Positions 23,901 through 35,310 are shown, numbered from the stretch's first letter. The stretch is DNA of 38,134 bases from a bacterium (GCA_020631605.1 JAHDGZ010000010.1:1-38134), one strand, 5' to 3'. The notes: generated by a model not told the origin, from the sequence alone. Numbers and translations: made by a program.

Positions 23901-25121
23901 GGATTTAGCTTTCTGAGTAGTCTTTTGCTTCGGCTGTGAAGCGCTCTTCTTGGTGATAAGTCTACCCTCTTCATTGAAATAAACATTATGCTCCTCTTGT
24001 CCAAACGTAACTAGTGCTGGAGTATCTTTAGTGAAACTCTTATCTATGATGATAATTTTTTTACCACCATCCATCACAAGTTCAACTCAATCTTTAATCA
24101 TATTTGCCTCTACTGATACTCATCAGATTTTTTGTCATGACGTCTTTTTCTCTACATCTACTACAGTTGCTGTTTGACTAGTGATGACCTCCCTATTTTT
24201 TCAGGTGATGATATTATTAGCTGTAGGTGTAGCTCCTCAGATCTCTACCTCTATACCACTCTTTACGCCTGTGGTAGTGATTTTTGCTCATGGAGCAGCA
24301 TTGTTTGTTATCTGTGTTGTTGCCACATCTCACATCTCAACCTCAATATGTCAGTTAGTAGATGCTGGTTGCTCTTTTGATATTGCTTTACTATTAGATT
24401 TAGCGCTAGTCTTGCTATCTACTTTAGTACTTGTGTTTTGATATTTTTGAATCTCAGATGCCCATGCTCCGTTCTGAGCCTTTCAACAAGCACTCGTAAA
24501 ATTCTGTGTGATCTTTCCATCAATTTTTCCAGTATAGAAACCTTCTTCTTTGAGTCCAAGTTTGATGAGCACCATAATAGCCTCTAATCACTCTTGCACA
24601 TATGTTGATCCACCTTCTATTGTCTTGTAAGACTTAGTATGATTAGGATATCCTTTCGGATCTCTACCTTTTCATTGAATCAGAAGAGCTTCAGCATCTG
24701 CTCGAGATTTAACCGTATGACCTAAATCTTTATAGTGACTGATCAACTCTTGTTTGCTAAATGCCTTTTTCTGCCCGTTGTTGTAGGTTATTTGTATAAG
24801 CTCTTTGTCTACACATGGTTTTCCTCAAAAGGTAACTCCATCAATAGTACTTCTTAAATATAAGGCAAGTTGGTGGGTATCAGCTAGTGCTTCTGCTGGG
24901 ATACTTTTGATGTACTCACGAAGATTCAGATTGTCAGTAATATTGACTGCATCAGCAATCTCTCACATTACTCATTGTGATTCGAAATAGTCTTTGAGTT
25001 GAGGATCCATATCACCTGAAGCATCGGTGAATTGATCTAAGTATTTAGAGTCGACTGTTTTTACGTCTCCTCATCTCTCAACCGTATCCTTGAAGTCTTT
25101 GAAATTAACTGTACCTGGCAT
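20967..25121 (-). CDS. Very large coiled-coil protein (1384 aa), possible peptidoglycan-binding-like segment and degenerate metallopeptidase-like C-terminus
   Basis: Single frame across 4.1 kb with TGA=Gly; long charged heptad-like region; TLHHEIFTALLKQSG...EGFVSEYAKTTPSNDLSEIAEFLL near C-terminus; ends TAA. Confidence 0.85.
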
Positions 25122-25148
25122 GGTGGATTTGTTTAGTATAAAATACTT

Positions 25149-25433
25149 TTATAGTTCATCGATCATGTCTTCCAACTCTTTGAGTTCTGCATCATTGTTT
25201 TCTCACTCCTCCATTGTTCTAATCTTCTCAAGTATGTCGGCTCATTTTTTGACCTTCTCTTCATTGACCTTCGTGTGCACTTTGTTTACTGCATCAACAA
25301 AAATCCTGCTCAATGCATCTATGGTCTTATCATCCACACTCCCCCCTTTGATGAGAAGCAACAAACCTTTGGCCAAAGGTCGATCTTCTTGGATAGCTGT
25401 GAGAAGTTTTACCACATAGTCTTTTCTGTTCAT
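25149..25433 (-). CDS. Small hypothetical protein (94 aa)
   Basis: MNRKDYVVKLLTAIQEDRPLAKGLLLLIKGGSVDDKTIDALSRIFVDAVNKVHTKVNEEKVKKGADILEKIRTMEEGENNDAELKELEDMIDEL; ends TAA. Confidence 0.78.
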
Positions 25434-25550
25434 TATGATTGCATAATCATATTAAAACCTTACAGGTAATTATACTTGATACAGGCGTTTTTGTCAAAAT
25501 AGCACCAATGCGTGACTAGCCATCATTGACTTTATAAAAAAAGTAGATAC

Positions 25551-27218
25551 ATGAATTTCAATTGACTAGCAAACCTCACAGAGGAATTATGATATCTCAG
25601 CACTAAATTACATGATATTCAGCTTTTTGCTGTTGGATGATGTGTGAGAGACATACTCTTATCTAGATCAGATAAACCTTTGGATATAGACGTCACATGT
25701 GCAGGTGAGCCTCTATCTTTGGCAAAAAATATCGACAAATCTGATATACATTTTTTTCAAACTGAAAAGTTTGGAACTTTCACCATGGTCCCACACACCA
25801 ACGAAAAGAAACACTATGAAGTCACACCGTTTCGTTCGGAAGGAACATATACTGATCTTCGTCACCCGGATGAACTCAATCGAACTGATGACTTATTACT
25901 TGATAGCCAAAGAAGAGATTTTACTATCAATGCATTGTACTATACTCATGTAGAGTTTAGTCACTTGAATCAAAAGGCTCTATCAGATTCTACAGACCAA
26001 GGTGAAGCGAAAGACATGCTCACATCACTAGATTCTGAATGAATACGATTTGATCAGGACTCCTCTACACTAGTCCTTCAGAAAAAAGAACTTATTGCTC
26101 TCTGCTTCCCTTCTTGATGAGTAGACAATAGCTACTTGTTTTCTCTCGTGAAAATCCTCTCACCAGACCAGCAACCAAGCAGCATAGGAGTGTTGGTAGA
26201 CCCACATCAAGGACTACAAGATATACAACAAAGAAAGATCCGCTGTGTCTGACTTGCTGACGATAGACTTCAAGAAGATGCATTGAGGATTATCAGATGA
26301 GTAAGATTTGCTGTCACCTTATATAATTTTGATTTTATCAAAGATACGCGACAGGCACTTGAAAAACATCATCAACTCGTAGCACATGTAGCACATGAAC
26401 GTATTGGTCAAGAAATAATGAAAGCGCTTGCATCGAATAACTTTTTTGGCTTTGTTTCACTGATTGATGAGCTGTGACTATCACCATTACTTTTCAATCA
26501 TCTATCGAGAAATAAATTTGATCATCAACCCAATAGATATCATCCATTTGATACATATACACACACATTACTCACTCTTCATGAACTAGAAAAAATCAAT
26601 AGTAAGCCAGCTGTAAAACTTGCTATGCTCTACCATGATGTAGGAAAGAAAGATCAGTATGAAGCAATGGGTAAAACTGAAACGAGAAAAGAGGCATTTG
26701 CTGAGTTTTGAGACTTGGCAAACCATAGTCTTTCTGGTCAGCAATTTGCACTCGAAGATATGTGAAAGTATGGTTGGTGAAAAAAAATGATACAAGAAGT
26801 TCAACGATATATTGGCCAACACATGAGACCAGGTGAAATACTTTTCAGCAAACCAGAAAAATGGAAGAAAAAAATGAGACTATTGTTCTCTATAGGTGGT
26901 TATGAGAAAGTGAGAAATTTATTAGATATTGTCATCGCAGATCGTCTCTGACAGTACAACCCTTTGCAAAAATTGGAAGATAGCTTGTCTGGTGTCTATG
27001 AACTTATTGAGATACTCGATGTGTTAGACAAAGAAGAATGACAGTTCACGCTCAAAGAACTAGAAATTAATGGAAATGACATCATCAATGACCTTGAGAT
27101 TCCACCCGGTCCCAAAGTAAAAGAACTACTAAACAATGCAGTAACATGGGTAATGCATGATGTAAAAGAAAGAAATACAAAGAAGAAAATCATCAGCTAT
27201 CTGCGTAAGAATCTCTAA
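25551..27218 (+). CDS. CCA tRNA nucleotidyltransferase / poly(A) polymerase family protein with HD domain (555 aa)
   Basis: LFAVGGCVRDILLSRSDKPLDIDVTCAG; RRDFTINALYY; LQEDALRIIRGVRFAVTL; HD-type KLAMLYHDVGKKDQYE; ends TAA. Confidence 0.92.
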
Positions 27219-27287
27219 ATAGTTTTTTGACAAGTATTTCACTGTTCATTATAGTCAGAGTAAAGTTTTTTAGCTTATGTCTCTACT

Positions 27288-27671
27288 ATGGCTCTTTCTT
27301 TGGATGACTTTAGTCATTCTCATACAGTTCCAAGATGCAATCCGCTAAGCTCTACGCATAGATGTGCATGTTATAATGCTCAAGCTGCGAAATGATGTAA
27401 GGCAGTTACTGCGATTTTTAGCATACACGATTCACTAGAGATAGATGATGTATTTCTTGCCGCACACAAAGATGAGCTGTGGCAAGTTTTTGCTCCTCTC
27501 GTTGCATGAATGGCTGAGACACACAACCATCCATATCTCACAATCAAAAAATTTGAACTACAATTTGATCCAACTCTGAATAAAAACACTTTGGTGACAC
27601 TTCTAGAAAGAGATATGCCAGAGGCATTTAAGATAGCAGCTACAGAGAAGAAGGAACAGAAAAAAAGATAG
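27288..27671 (+). CDS. Hypothetical protein (127 aa)
   Basis: MALSLDDFSHSHTVPRCNPLSSTHRCACYNAQAAKGCKAVTAIFSIHDSLEIDDVFLAAHKDELWQVFAPLVAGMAETHNHP...; ends TAG. Confidence 0.7.
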
Positions 27672-27734
27672 ACCAATCAATATATGCGCATCTTTTTGTT
27701 TACCCTAATTCCATATTCTAGTAATCTATCTCAT

Positions 27735-30464
27735 CTAAGATAGTTTCTTTTGTCCTTCTCTAATGAGCAAGAAGATAACTCAACCTCCTATAGCAATCAG
27801 CCGATCAACTCATGAGATAGGTCATGATCCAACCATATTAGCAAGCGCAGGTATATACATCAAACATGCCACTAGTATCAATGACACAACAATAGATATC
27901 CAGAATTTTCTATTTGTTAGTGTATACTGCTGAAAGACAGTTTCGTTTCATACACGACGAACAATGATGTTCGCATACTGACAAAAGAGTAGTGTTAAGT
28001 AACTTACTGTCACTGCTAATCAGTACTGATCCTCATTCAATCCATCTGCTAGAAAACCATTTCATTGGAGAAAGAGATGTAAGGCGAAACCAGCATAGGT
28101 AAGAATTCCCATCAATAATCCAGCTCGGATGATATCAGGTAGAGTATTTTTGTTCAGCACATGTTCATTGATATCTCTTGGCTTAGTATGCATGAGACCT
28201 TTAGCATCCTTATCCCAAGTCAATGCGGTCAATGGTCACATCTCACCTATCAAATCCATACTCAATATCAGTATTGGTGTAATAGCTATTGGCCATCATC
28301 GGATACCAGTAGCAAGTAAACTAATCAATACGATAAACAATTCTCACCCATTAGAGGTAAGTGAACTCAAGATTGTCTTACGTAGATTCTGGAAAATTAA
28401 TCTACCCTCCTGAATAGCATTGATAAGGTGAGAAAAGTTATCTTTTAGTAAGACTAACTCTGAGGCATCTTTGGAAACATCAGTACCAGTCAGTCACATT
28501 GATACTCCAATATCTGCTTTTTTAAGAGCTGGTGCATCATTGATTCCATCCCCAGTAACAGCTACCACCTCACCTCTTTCTTTCAATAATGAGACAATAC
28601 GTAGCTTATCTTGAGGTGACGTACGCGAAAAGATGACATTACCTTTTTGGATGGTTGTATAGACTCTATCATCATCCATTTCCTTGAGTTCTGCTCCTGT
28701 GATAGTAGTAATAGAATCTCTGTCTCCTAATCATATCTTGATAGCAATAGCCTGAGCAGTCAGAGCATAATCTCCCGTGATGATAGCAATATTGATGCCT
28801 GCTTCTTTGCTCTTTTTCATTGCTTCGGCGACTTCTTCCCTTGGTGGATCTATCATTGATACTAGCCCTAGGAAGATTAGATCAGACTCAATTTCTTCAT
28901 CAGTCATTGTAGTCCAATCTAGGTCTGTGACATCCCTATATGCGACAGCAAGATTACGACGTGCTTGATGTGCTCGATTAGCATCCTGTCCATGGATTTT
29001 TTCTACATCTTCTAGTGAAATCTTAGCTATTTTTTCTCCATATGCTATCTGTGTAGCTCTAGCCAAGACACTATCTGGTGCTCACTTGACGAGGAGATAG
29101 GTCCTATCTCAAAAGACACGAATTGAAGACATTCTTTTTCTCACTGAATCGAATGGCAACATTTTTTGCTCTTTGTGAATTTGCTCAACTTTTTCTTGAT
29201 CAAATCATGCCTTCTCAGCAAGTGTTATCAGAGCTCACTCTGTAGGATCTCATAATGTATACCAAGTCTTGTGATAATCATCTGGTTTGGCGATACGTGC
29301 AGTAGAAGCCAGTATTCATGTCTTAAAAAACAACTCTCGCTCCTCTACTCGACTATGGTCCACACGAAGACCGTCTGTAGCTATTATCTGTCCCTGTGGT
29401 TTGTATCATGTTCCAGAAATACTATACACCTGACCGGCTATATAGATTTCTTGAACTGTCATTTGGTTCTTTGTCAATGTTCAGGTTTTGTCTGTACATA
29501 TGATAGTGGTAGAACCTAATGTTTCTACTGAAGAAAGTTTCTTCACTACGACCTGTTTCTTTGCTAATCTAGAAGAGGCAAGCGAAAGAGCTACGGATAT
29601 CTGAGCTGGCATACCTTGAGGCACTAGAGACATACAAATACCTAAAGCAAAGAGGAATGATTCGTAGATTGAAAGATCTATAAGCAGCGCTACAAAAAAT
29701 AACACAACACCGACTACTAGTACATTGATACTAAGCTTCTTTGATAGATTAGTTAATTCTTTTTGGAGAGGAGATAGATCTTGCTTTGTTGTCTGACTCA
29801 GAGAGGCAATTTGTCAAAGCACTGTCTCTTTTCCTGTCCCAACAACAATTCCTATTCCTGTCCCATGAGCTACTGTGGTACCCATAAAAATCATATTATT
29901 ACGGTCTCACAACTCTGCTGGGTGATGTAGCTGTTGTGAGAATTTTTTAACTGGATTTGATTCTCCTGTAAGTGCAAAATCATTTGATGTTAAGCTTTTT
30001 CCTTCAATTACCCTCATATCTGCTGGCACAGCTTCTCACTCTTGTACCTTGACAATATCTCCTGGTACAAGTTCTTCTACTGTTACTTGTATCCACTCTT
30101 CATCTCTACGCGCGGTCGCAAATGGATGAACCAAGGAAGAAAGTGAATTCATGATACGATCAGCCTTGTATTCTTGTAGAAATCCTACCACAGCATTGAA
30201 AATAACTATAGCGATAAGCACAATTGCACTTTTTCATTCTCATAAATATCGTGAGAGTCAGGCACTTATGATCAAAATAATAATCATAAGGTCTTTGAAC
30301 TGAGCAATGATTGTTGCTCACCAATTTTTAGATTGTTTAGACTCAATCTTATTGGGTCAAAATGATGCTAATTTTTCTTGAGCGTCTCATTTCGCAAGGC
30401 CTCATTCATTGGTTTCTAGGTCACTCAAAACATCATTGGTATGCATCAGATAATACTCTTTCAT
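27735..30464 (-). CDS. Cation-transporting P-type ATPase (909 aa)
   Basis: [15 protein letters not shown] (Gly in DKTGTLT is TGA), [51 protein letters not shown]; ends TAG. Confidence 0.96.
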
Positions 30465-30490
30465 CAATATTCTTATTAATAAATGACTTT

Positions 30491-30509
30491 CTAACAATTA
30501 TACTGTTAG
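30491..30509. promoter_or_regulatory. Inverted repeat CTAACA-ATTATAC-TGTTAG upstream of the P-type ATPase
   Basis: Perfect 6-bp arms in the divergent ATPase/rplI intergenic region. Confidence 0.35.
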
Positions 30510-30674
30510 TGTCGGTCTATATCAAATAATGGATATTATATTCGTTTATATTTGATGAAAAGTTTTTTCTCAATAAAAAAAAGAGAGAAATCAGCAAGAT
30601 TCCTTGCAATCAGGTAATTGATTCCTAAAAGTCTTTATCAGTCGATTTATTTTTTTGTTAATCAAAATTTTCAC

Positions 30675-31268
30675 ATGCCTAAGAGAAAACCAGAAAACAA
30701 GACTATTCAAGTAATCTTGTTGGAAAATGATAAGCACCTAGGAGAAAAATTCGAAGTAGTTCGTGTTGCTCCTGTATTCGCTAGAAACGTGCTTCTTCCA
30801 GAATGAAAAGCTGTACTAGCTAACAAACTAAATCTTCACAACTTCATGGCAAAAATGGAGGCTGCTGAAACTACTAGAAAACAAAGAGCATCAGATATTG
30901 GTGACATGGTAAAAAAGATCCAAATGGATGACTGAATTAAACTTACCTGAAAAGTAAATGAAAAGAATACGCTCTATGCTAAAATTGATGAAAACAATAT
31001 TGCAGATGCTATCAAGGAGACATACAAAATTGACGTAGAAACTCATTGGTTCAAAATGAAGAAAAAATTTGTAGAACCAGGTGATTACCTTGTTGCTTTT
31101 GAATATAGAGAAGTAGTAGCTAATATTGCTGTAAAAGTTGTTGGAGAAATGGATGAAGCGACTAAGAAAAAAATGCAAGAAATGCAAGCGTCAGCAGAAC
31201 CTACCGAAGAAGAAGGATGAGAAAACAGCACTGAGTCTGAAGAAAACACAGAAGAAAAATCAGAATAA
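30675..31268 (+). CDS. rplI: 50S ribosomal protein L9 with acidic C-terminal extension (197 aa)
   Basis: KTIQVILLENDKHLGEKFEVVRVAPVFARNVLLPEGKAVLANKLNLHNF; four TGA read as Gly; ends TAA. Confidence 0.9.
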
Positions 31269-31293
31269 ATATCATGTCACAACACTACAAGAT

Positions 31294-31323
31294 ATCTCCT
31301 GCCTAGGTGGGAGATTTTTTTTA
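31294..31323 (+). terminator. Intrinsic terminator after rplI
   Basis: ATCTCC-TGCCTAGGTG-GGAGAT followed by an 8-T tract. Confidence 0.8.
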
Positions 31324-31356
31324 TTGACATTTTTATGGAAATGCTTACTTTACATT
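31324..31356 (+). promoter_or_regulatory. Putative promoter with TTGACA -35
   Basis: TTTTATTGACATTTTTAT followed by AT-rich -10-like TACTTT/TACATT; the same box occurs at 33307. Confidence 0.45.
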
Positions 31357-31398
31357 TATTTATTTTGTGTCATAGTTTCCATAAGCTTACTACACAAT

Positions 31399-32193
31399 AT
31401 TGTAAACAAGGAGCATGTTAATCTACTCGCAGAGGAGATTTCTTCTAACCCAGTAGCACTTCAAAGAAGAATTTTTTCTTGTTTACACAATAATGAGCAT
31501 ATCGTTTCTAGACCAAACACTAACACTCTCAGATGTATCATTACATCTCGTTCGCAGAAATTTTCATTACTATTGTGAAACAAAGAACCCAGACAATGTG
31601 ATTTTGGCTCATCATATATACTTTGCCTGAGCTTAAAAGAAGCTCTTTCTCTTCCAGGTCCTGGATGGCAAACTGCTATCGAAAAATGGGTATTAGATTG
31701 AAAAAAGTGAGCTTCTCCACTTACCATAAAGTCATCACTAGACTCTGATCCTGAAGAGAGAGTAGAAAGCCAACAAGTTGATTGTGTCACGAATACAAAG
31801 AAAAAATACAAAGTAGCTACTAAACATATGTGAAGAAACATCAATGTACTCAAAGCACCTCCACCATCTCTTCGGGAGATACCTGCTGAGTCTCATGTGT
31901 TTTATGAAGCGATACAATTTATCAAAAATTGAACAGAACAGGCATCTGATGTAGAACAAGTTATTGGTAATTTACTTCAACTGTCAGAAAATGCTAACTG
32001 GAGTCATCCTCATGAAGAAAAGATTCGTGCATTTGTCAAAGCATGAATTGAAGCTCACCTAAGTTTTTGACTCAGTGATCGGCTTAAGGCAGAGCAACAT
32101 AAGAACATTCAGCTATTTGCTGAGATAGGAAGCATATTGGATACACTTAACAAACTAGCAAGGGGATCTTCAAGATTTATATACAGGCAATAA
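31399..32193 (+). CDS. Hypothetical protein, first gene of the DnaA-like cluster (start codon unresolved)
   Basis: Continuous frame with TGA=Gly (HVNLLAEEISSNPVALQRRIFSCLHNNEHIVS...ALSLPGPGWQTAIEKWVLDGKKGASP...), ends TAA; no in-frame ATG after the upstream terminator. Confidence 0.6.
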
Positions 32194-32198
32194 CAAGA

Positions 32199-33299
32199 TT
32201 GTCTATCAGAAAACATTCTTTATATTCTCTCCTGCCAAACATCACGCTTCTTGAGTCAATCATCAAAGCAGAAAATATTATTGCTCTTGAACAAGCTGCA
32301 TTATATGATTTGTGATGATTACAAACAGACATCTATACTCTCTTTGAAAGAGAAGGATTAGTCAGCTATAACGAAAAGAACGAACCTACTAGTCTCCATA
32401 TCAGCAGCTCTTCAGGAGCACTAGAACTTACACTCTCTCTAGATAAGGTTCAGGACGCTTTCCAGTTCGATTCTGCTTATGAACTTAGCCTATCACTCAA
32501 AGAAGTTTTGGATCTAGATCCAACTCAGCGATTACAACAATTCCAAGAGTGGGTATTCTCTGGCAAAGAATTGATACAGATATCACAAGATCACATCACT
32601 AAGGAAGAATCTCTCGTTGAAGACGATGTTGCATACGATGAAGAGGTCAGTGATCTGTTTTTTAGTGTCATAAAGCAAATCGAAAAAGGAGAGCATACTC
32701 AGTCAGACATTTCTCGAAGTATTTGATGTTTGCTTGAACTAGCAAAACGTAGAAAAAGCAGAAAATCATCATATTCAGAAACAAATAAATTTATCAAAGA
32801 GGGCATCAATCAACATGAACATGGAGACTTCGTCAAGCGAGTGCAAAAAAACTATAAATCTAACAAGATCATGTATACGCATATCGCTGACTTACTCAAA
32901 GATGTTAAGGAAGATCTAGTAGCTAAACAAAAAGAGAGAAGCACTATAAATGAAGAAGCTTTAGCCGACGAAAGCACTGTGACACTTGAGTCACTTATTC
33001 CTCAAAAAACTATTGAAGAAATGTTCACTGGTAGGATCCAACTAGTTTTGTCAGGAGATTATGCTCACTCCGATCTGAGGCGAATTGTTTCACACCTACT
33101 AAACCTCTCCGAAAGACCCTCAAAGACGCTAGCTATGTCTCCAGAAATCAAACAAATAATCAGCCTCTGAATAGATCAATATCGCTTTTGATGATTTGTA
33201 TGACGAATTCACAAAATAGACCAAACAGATCCATCTGTCTTTAGCCAGTTAGCAAGATATTTGTACGAATATCAGTGTGAATATATCAGAGAAATATAA
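32199..33299 (+). CDS. Hypothetical protein (about 366 aa), second gene of the DnaA-like cluster
   Basis: Continuous frame, likely TTG start 6 nt after the preceding stop; MSIRKHSLYSLLPNITLLESIIKAENIIALEQAALYDLGGLQTDIYTLFEREGLV...; ends TAA. Confidence 0.75.
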
Positions 33300-33392
33300 T
33301 TCCTATTTTATTGACATTTCTATTTATATATTTATTGTATTCCTACTTTATGATAGGAAACGTAAGAGTTAATGTCATTCTATGATAGGAAT
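33298..33392. repeat. Cluster of ATTCCTA / TAGGAAT elements including direct repeat TATGATAGGAA
   Basis: ATTCCTA at 33299 and 33339; TATGATAGGAA at 33349 and again at 33381 (32 bp apart); ATTCCTA..TATGATAGGAA forms an inverted repeat just before the DnaA-like gene. Confidence 0.6.
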
Positions 33393-35240
33393 CGCTTTGT
33401 CGAGAGGCTGCAACAAGATGATATCAATTTTGATGGTGAGAGTGCAGAGACCTATGCACAAGTTATTTTTGATATTCCAATAAAACAAATACTCGAGAGA
33501 CGCAGCGTATTCTTGGAGACTTTGGCAGCTGACGTAAAAGAGGAATTACAAAAAATATGACGTCTTATCCCACAAGTTAAGCCTGCTATTGATTATCTTC
33601 TTAATGATGAGTTTCATGCTAAGCAATTAACTCTTTTTGCAGAGAGTAACTACCTCACTAAAAAGAAAGTTACTGACCTAGAACAATCACTGTATACAGC
33701 TTTTGTAGATGAGTTAGTTCCATCTAAAGAGTATCTCAGTCAAGAACTCATTAAAATTGAAAAAAGATTTCACAGGACAATCCAGATTCATTACCCATTA
33801 CTCAGTCACTATATTCAAGATTCTAGCTTCAGCATTGTAGATGGCAACTATTACAAATTTGTTGCTACTATTAACTGATTTTTTCACAATAATGAAGAAC
33901 AATCTGAAGAGCTATGAAACTTACTAGTACATATACGAGATCACAACATACTACCTATATTTAAGAGAGTACTTAGATCGTCAGCAGTGTTCAAGCCAGC
34001 AAAACTAAATTTTGAATATAGAATTATTCCGAATAAAATTAGACCTGTTAACATCAAAGACAGCCTCTTACAGATGAGAAGAAAAAGAATGAGAAGTAAT
34101 CCACTAGATCATAGTGAGATAGAAAACGAGACTCTCAAGAGTAGATTGGCTAGACATTCATGAAATCAGGAATGAATTGAAGTACTCAATAACTTCTTAT
34201 ATTGAATGTTGTGACCAAGACCCAACTCCCATAAAACACTTATGATTCAGGGTGAACGCTGAACATGACTAAGTAGCTTTGCAGAGTTTACTGCGAGTAG
34301 AATAGTCTCTTTATTCCCCAACAAGATTGTTCGTAAATACAATAAAAGTGAACTGACTCGCCTTGCTCAACAAGCAGCCAGCAAAAAAAGCAATTGACTA
34401 AAAGCTGGCCAAACTGATCCATTCAATCAAGTAAGTGAACATATACTTAATACTGATGTCTTAATCTTTGAAAATGCAGAAGATCTAACTAGTAAACGAT
34501 CAGCTCAACTTATCTGTGATTTTCTTAATAAGAAATGAGCTACTTGTATATTTGTCATCAAAAATAGTGCAAACTATCTCAGTAATAAGGATAACAACAA
34601 ATACGAAAATGATGGCTATCAGGAAGCCTTAGAAAAAGCTAAAAAAATTAAGTTACATGAACCAAATGTTGCTGATCGTAGGAAGGTGTTAGATTCTATT
34701 CTACTACAAGACTATAGTGATCCTTACAATAAACTTGTCCTCACAGATTTACAAAAAGACTTTATTTTAGAACATGTTACTAGTTTACATCAAATCAGCT
34801 CTATATTGGAAGATTTGGGTATCTATCACGGAAATATACAAGACTCACAAATCACTACAGCTCTTAGCAACTATGCATCATTGCGCAATCACTTACCTTA
34901 CCATTCTATCTATAGTTACCTTGATAACTTTATCGAAAACAATTGACTAGCGGAAAAGTTTGATTTTAAAAGAACACAAAGCAGACATAGATTGATAAAA
35001 GCGTTGTCTGTCTATATGTTCAAATGGCTTCTTGAAGACCAGAACCAAAAACCTTCAATTGAGGATATTGCTGAAAAGTGTGATCTCAAACAGCCTGCTC
35101 ATGTCCATAGATCACTTAAAGTTATTAATGATAAACTACTAGCATGATGAGTACTCACTGAATATATACAAGAGATGAAGAGCTCTCTTAAAGAACATAG
35201 AGACTCCTATCTTGTAAATTTCAAAATTTTTAATAAATAG
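33372..35240 (+). CDS. Divergent DnaA-like AAA+ protein with degenerate Walker A (622 aa)
   Basis: HKTLMIQGERGTGLSSFAEFTASRIVSLFPN...TDVLIFENAEDLTSKRSAQLICDFLNKKGATCIFVIKNSANYL; C-terminus SRHRLIKALSVYMFKWLLEDQNQKPSIEDIAEKCDLKQPAHVHRSLKVINDKLL resembles DnaA domain IV; ends TAG. Confidence 0.72.
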
Positions 35241-35276
35241 TAAGAATCCTCTTCACATCTATCATTGTTTGATTAC

Positions 35277-35306
35277 AAATAGCTGTTCATTTCAGCTATT
35301 TTTTTG
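35277..35306 (+). terminator. Intrinsic terminator/attenuator-like hairpin just upstream of uvrB
   Basis: AAATAGCTG-TTCATTT-CAGCTATTT followed by T-tract; uvrB ATG begins at 35311. Confidence 0.75.
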
Positions 35307-35310
35307 TTCT

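Noticed and set aside
24174-24441. Plus-strand ORFs in the 24.2 kb region
   Set aside because: They are antisense to the continuous 1384-aa gene on the minus strand.
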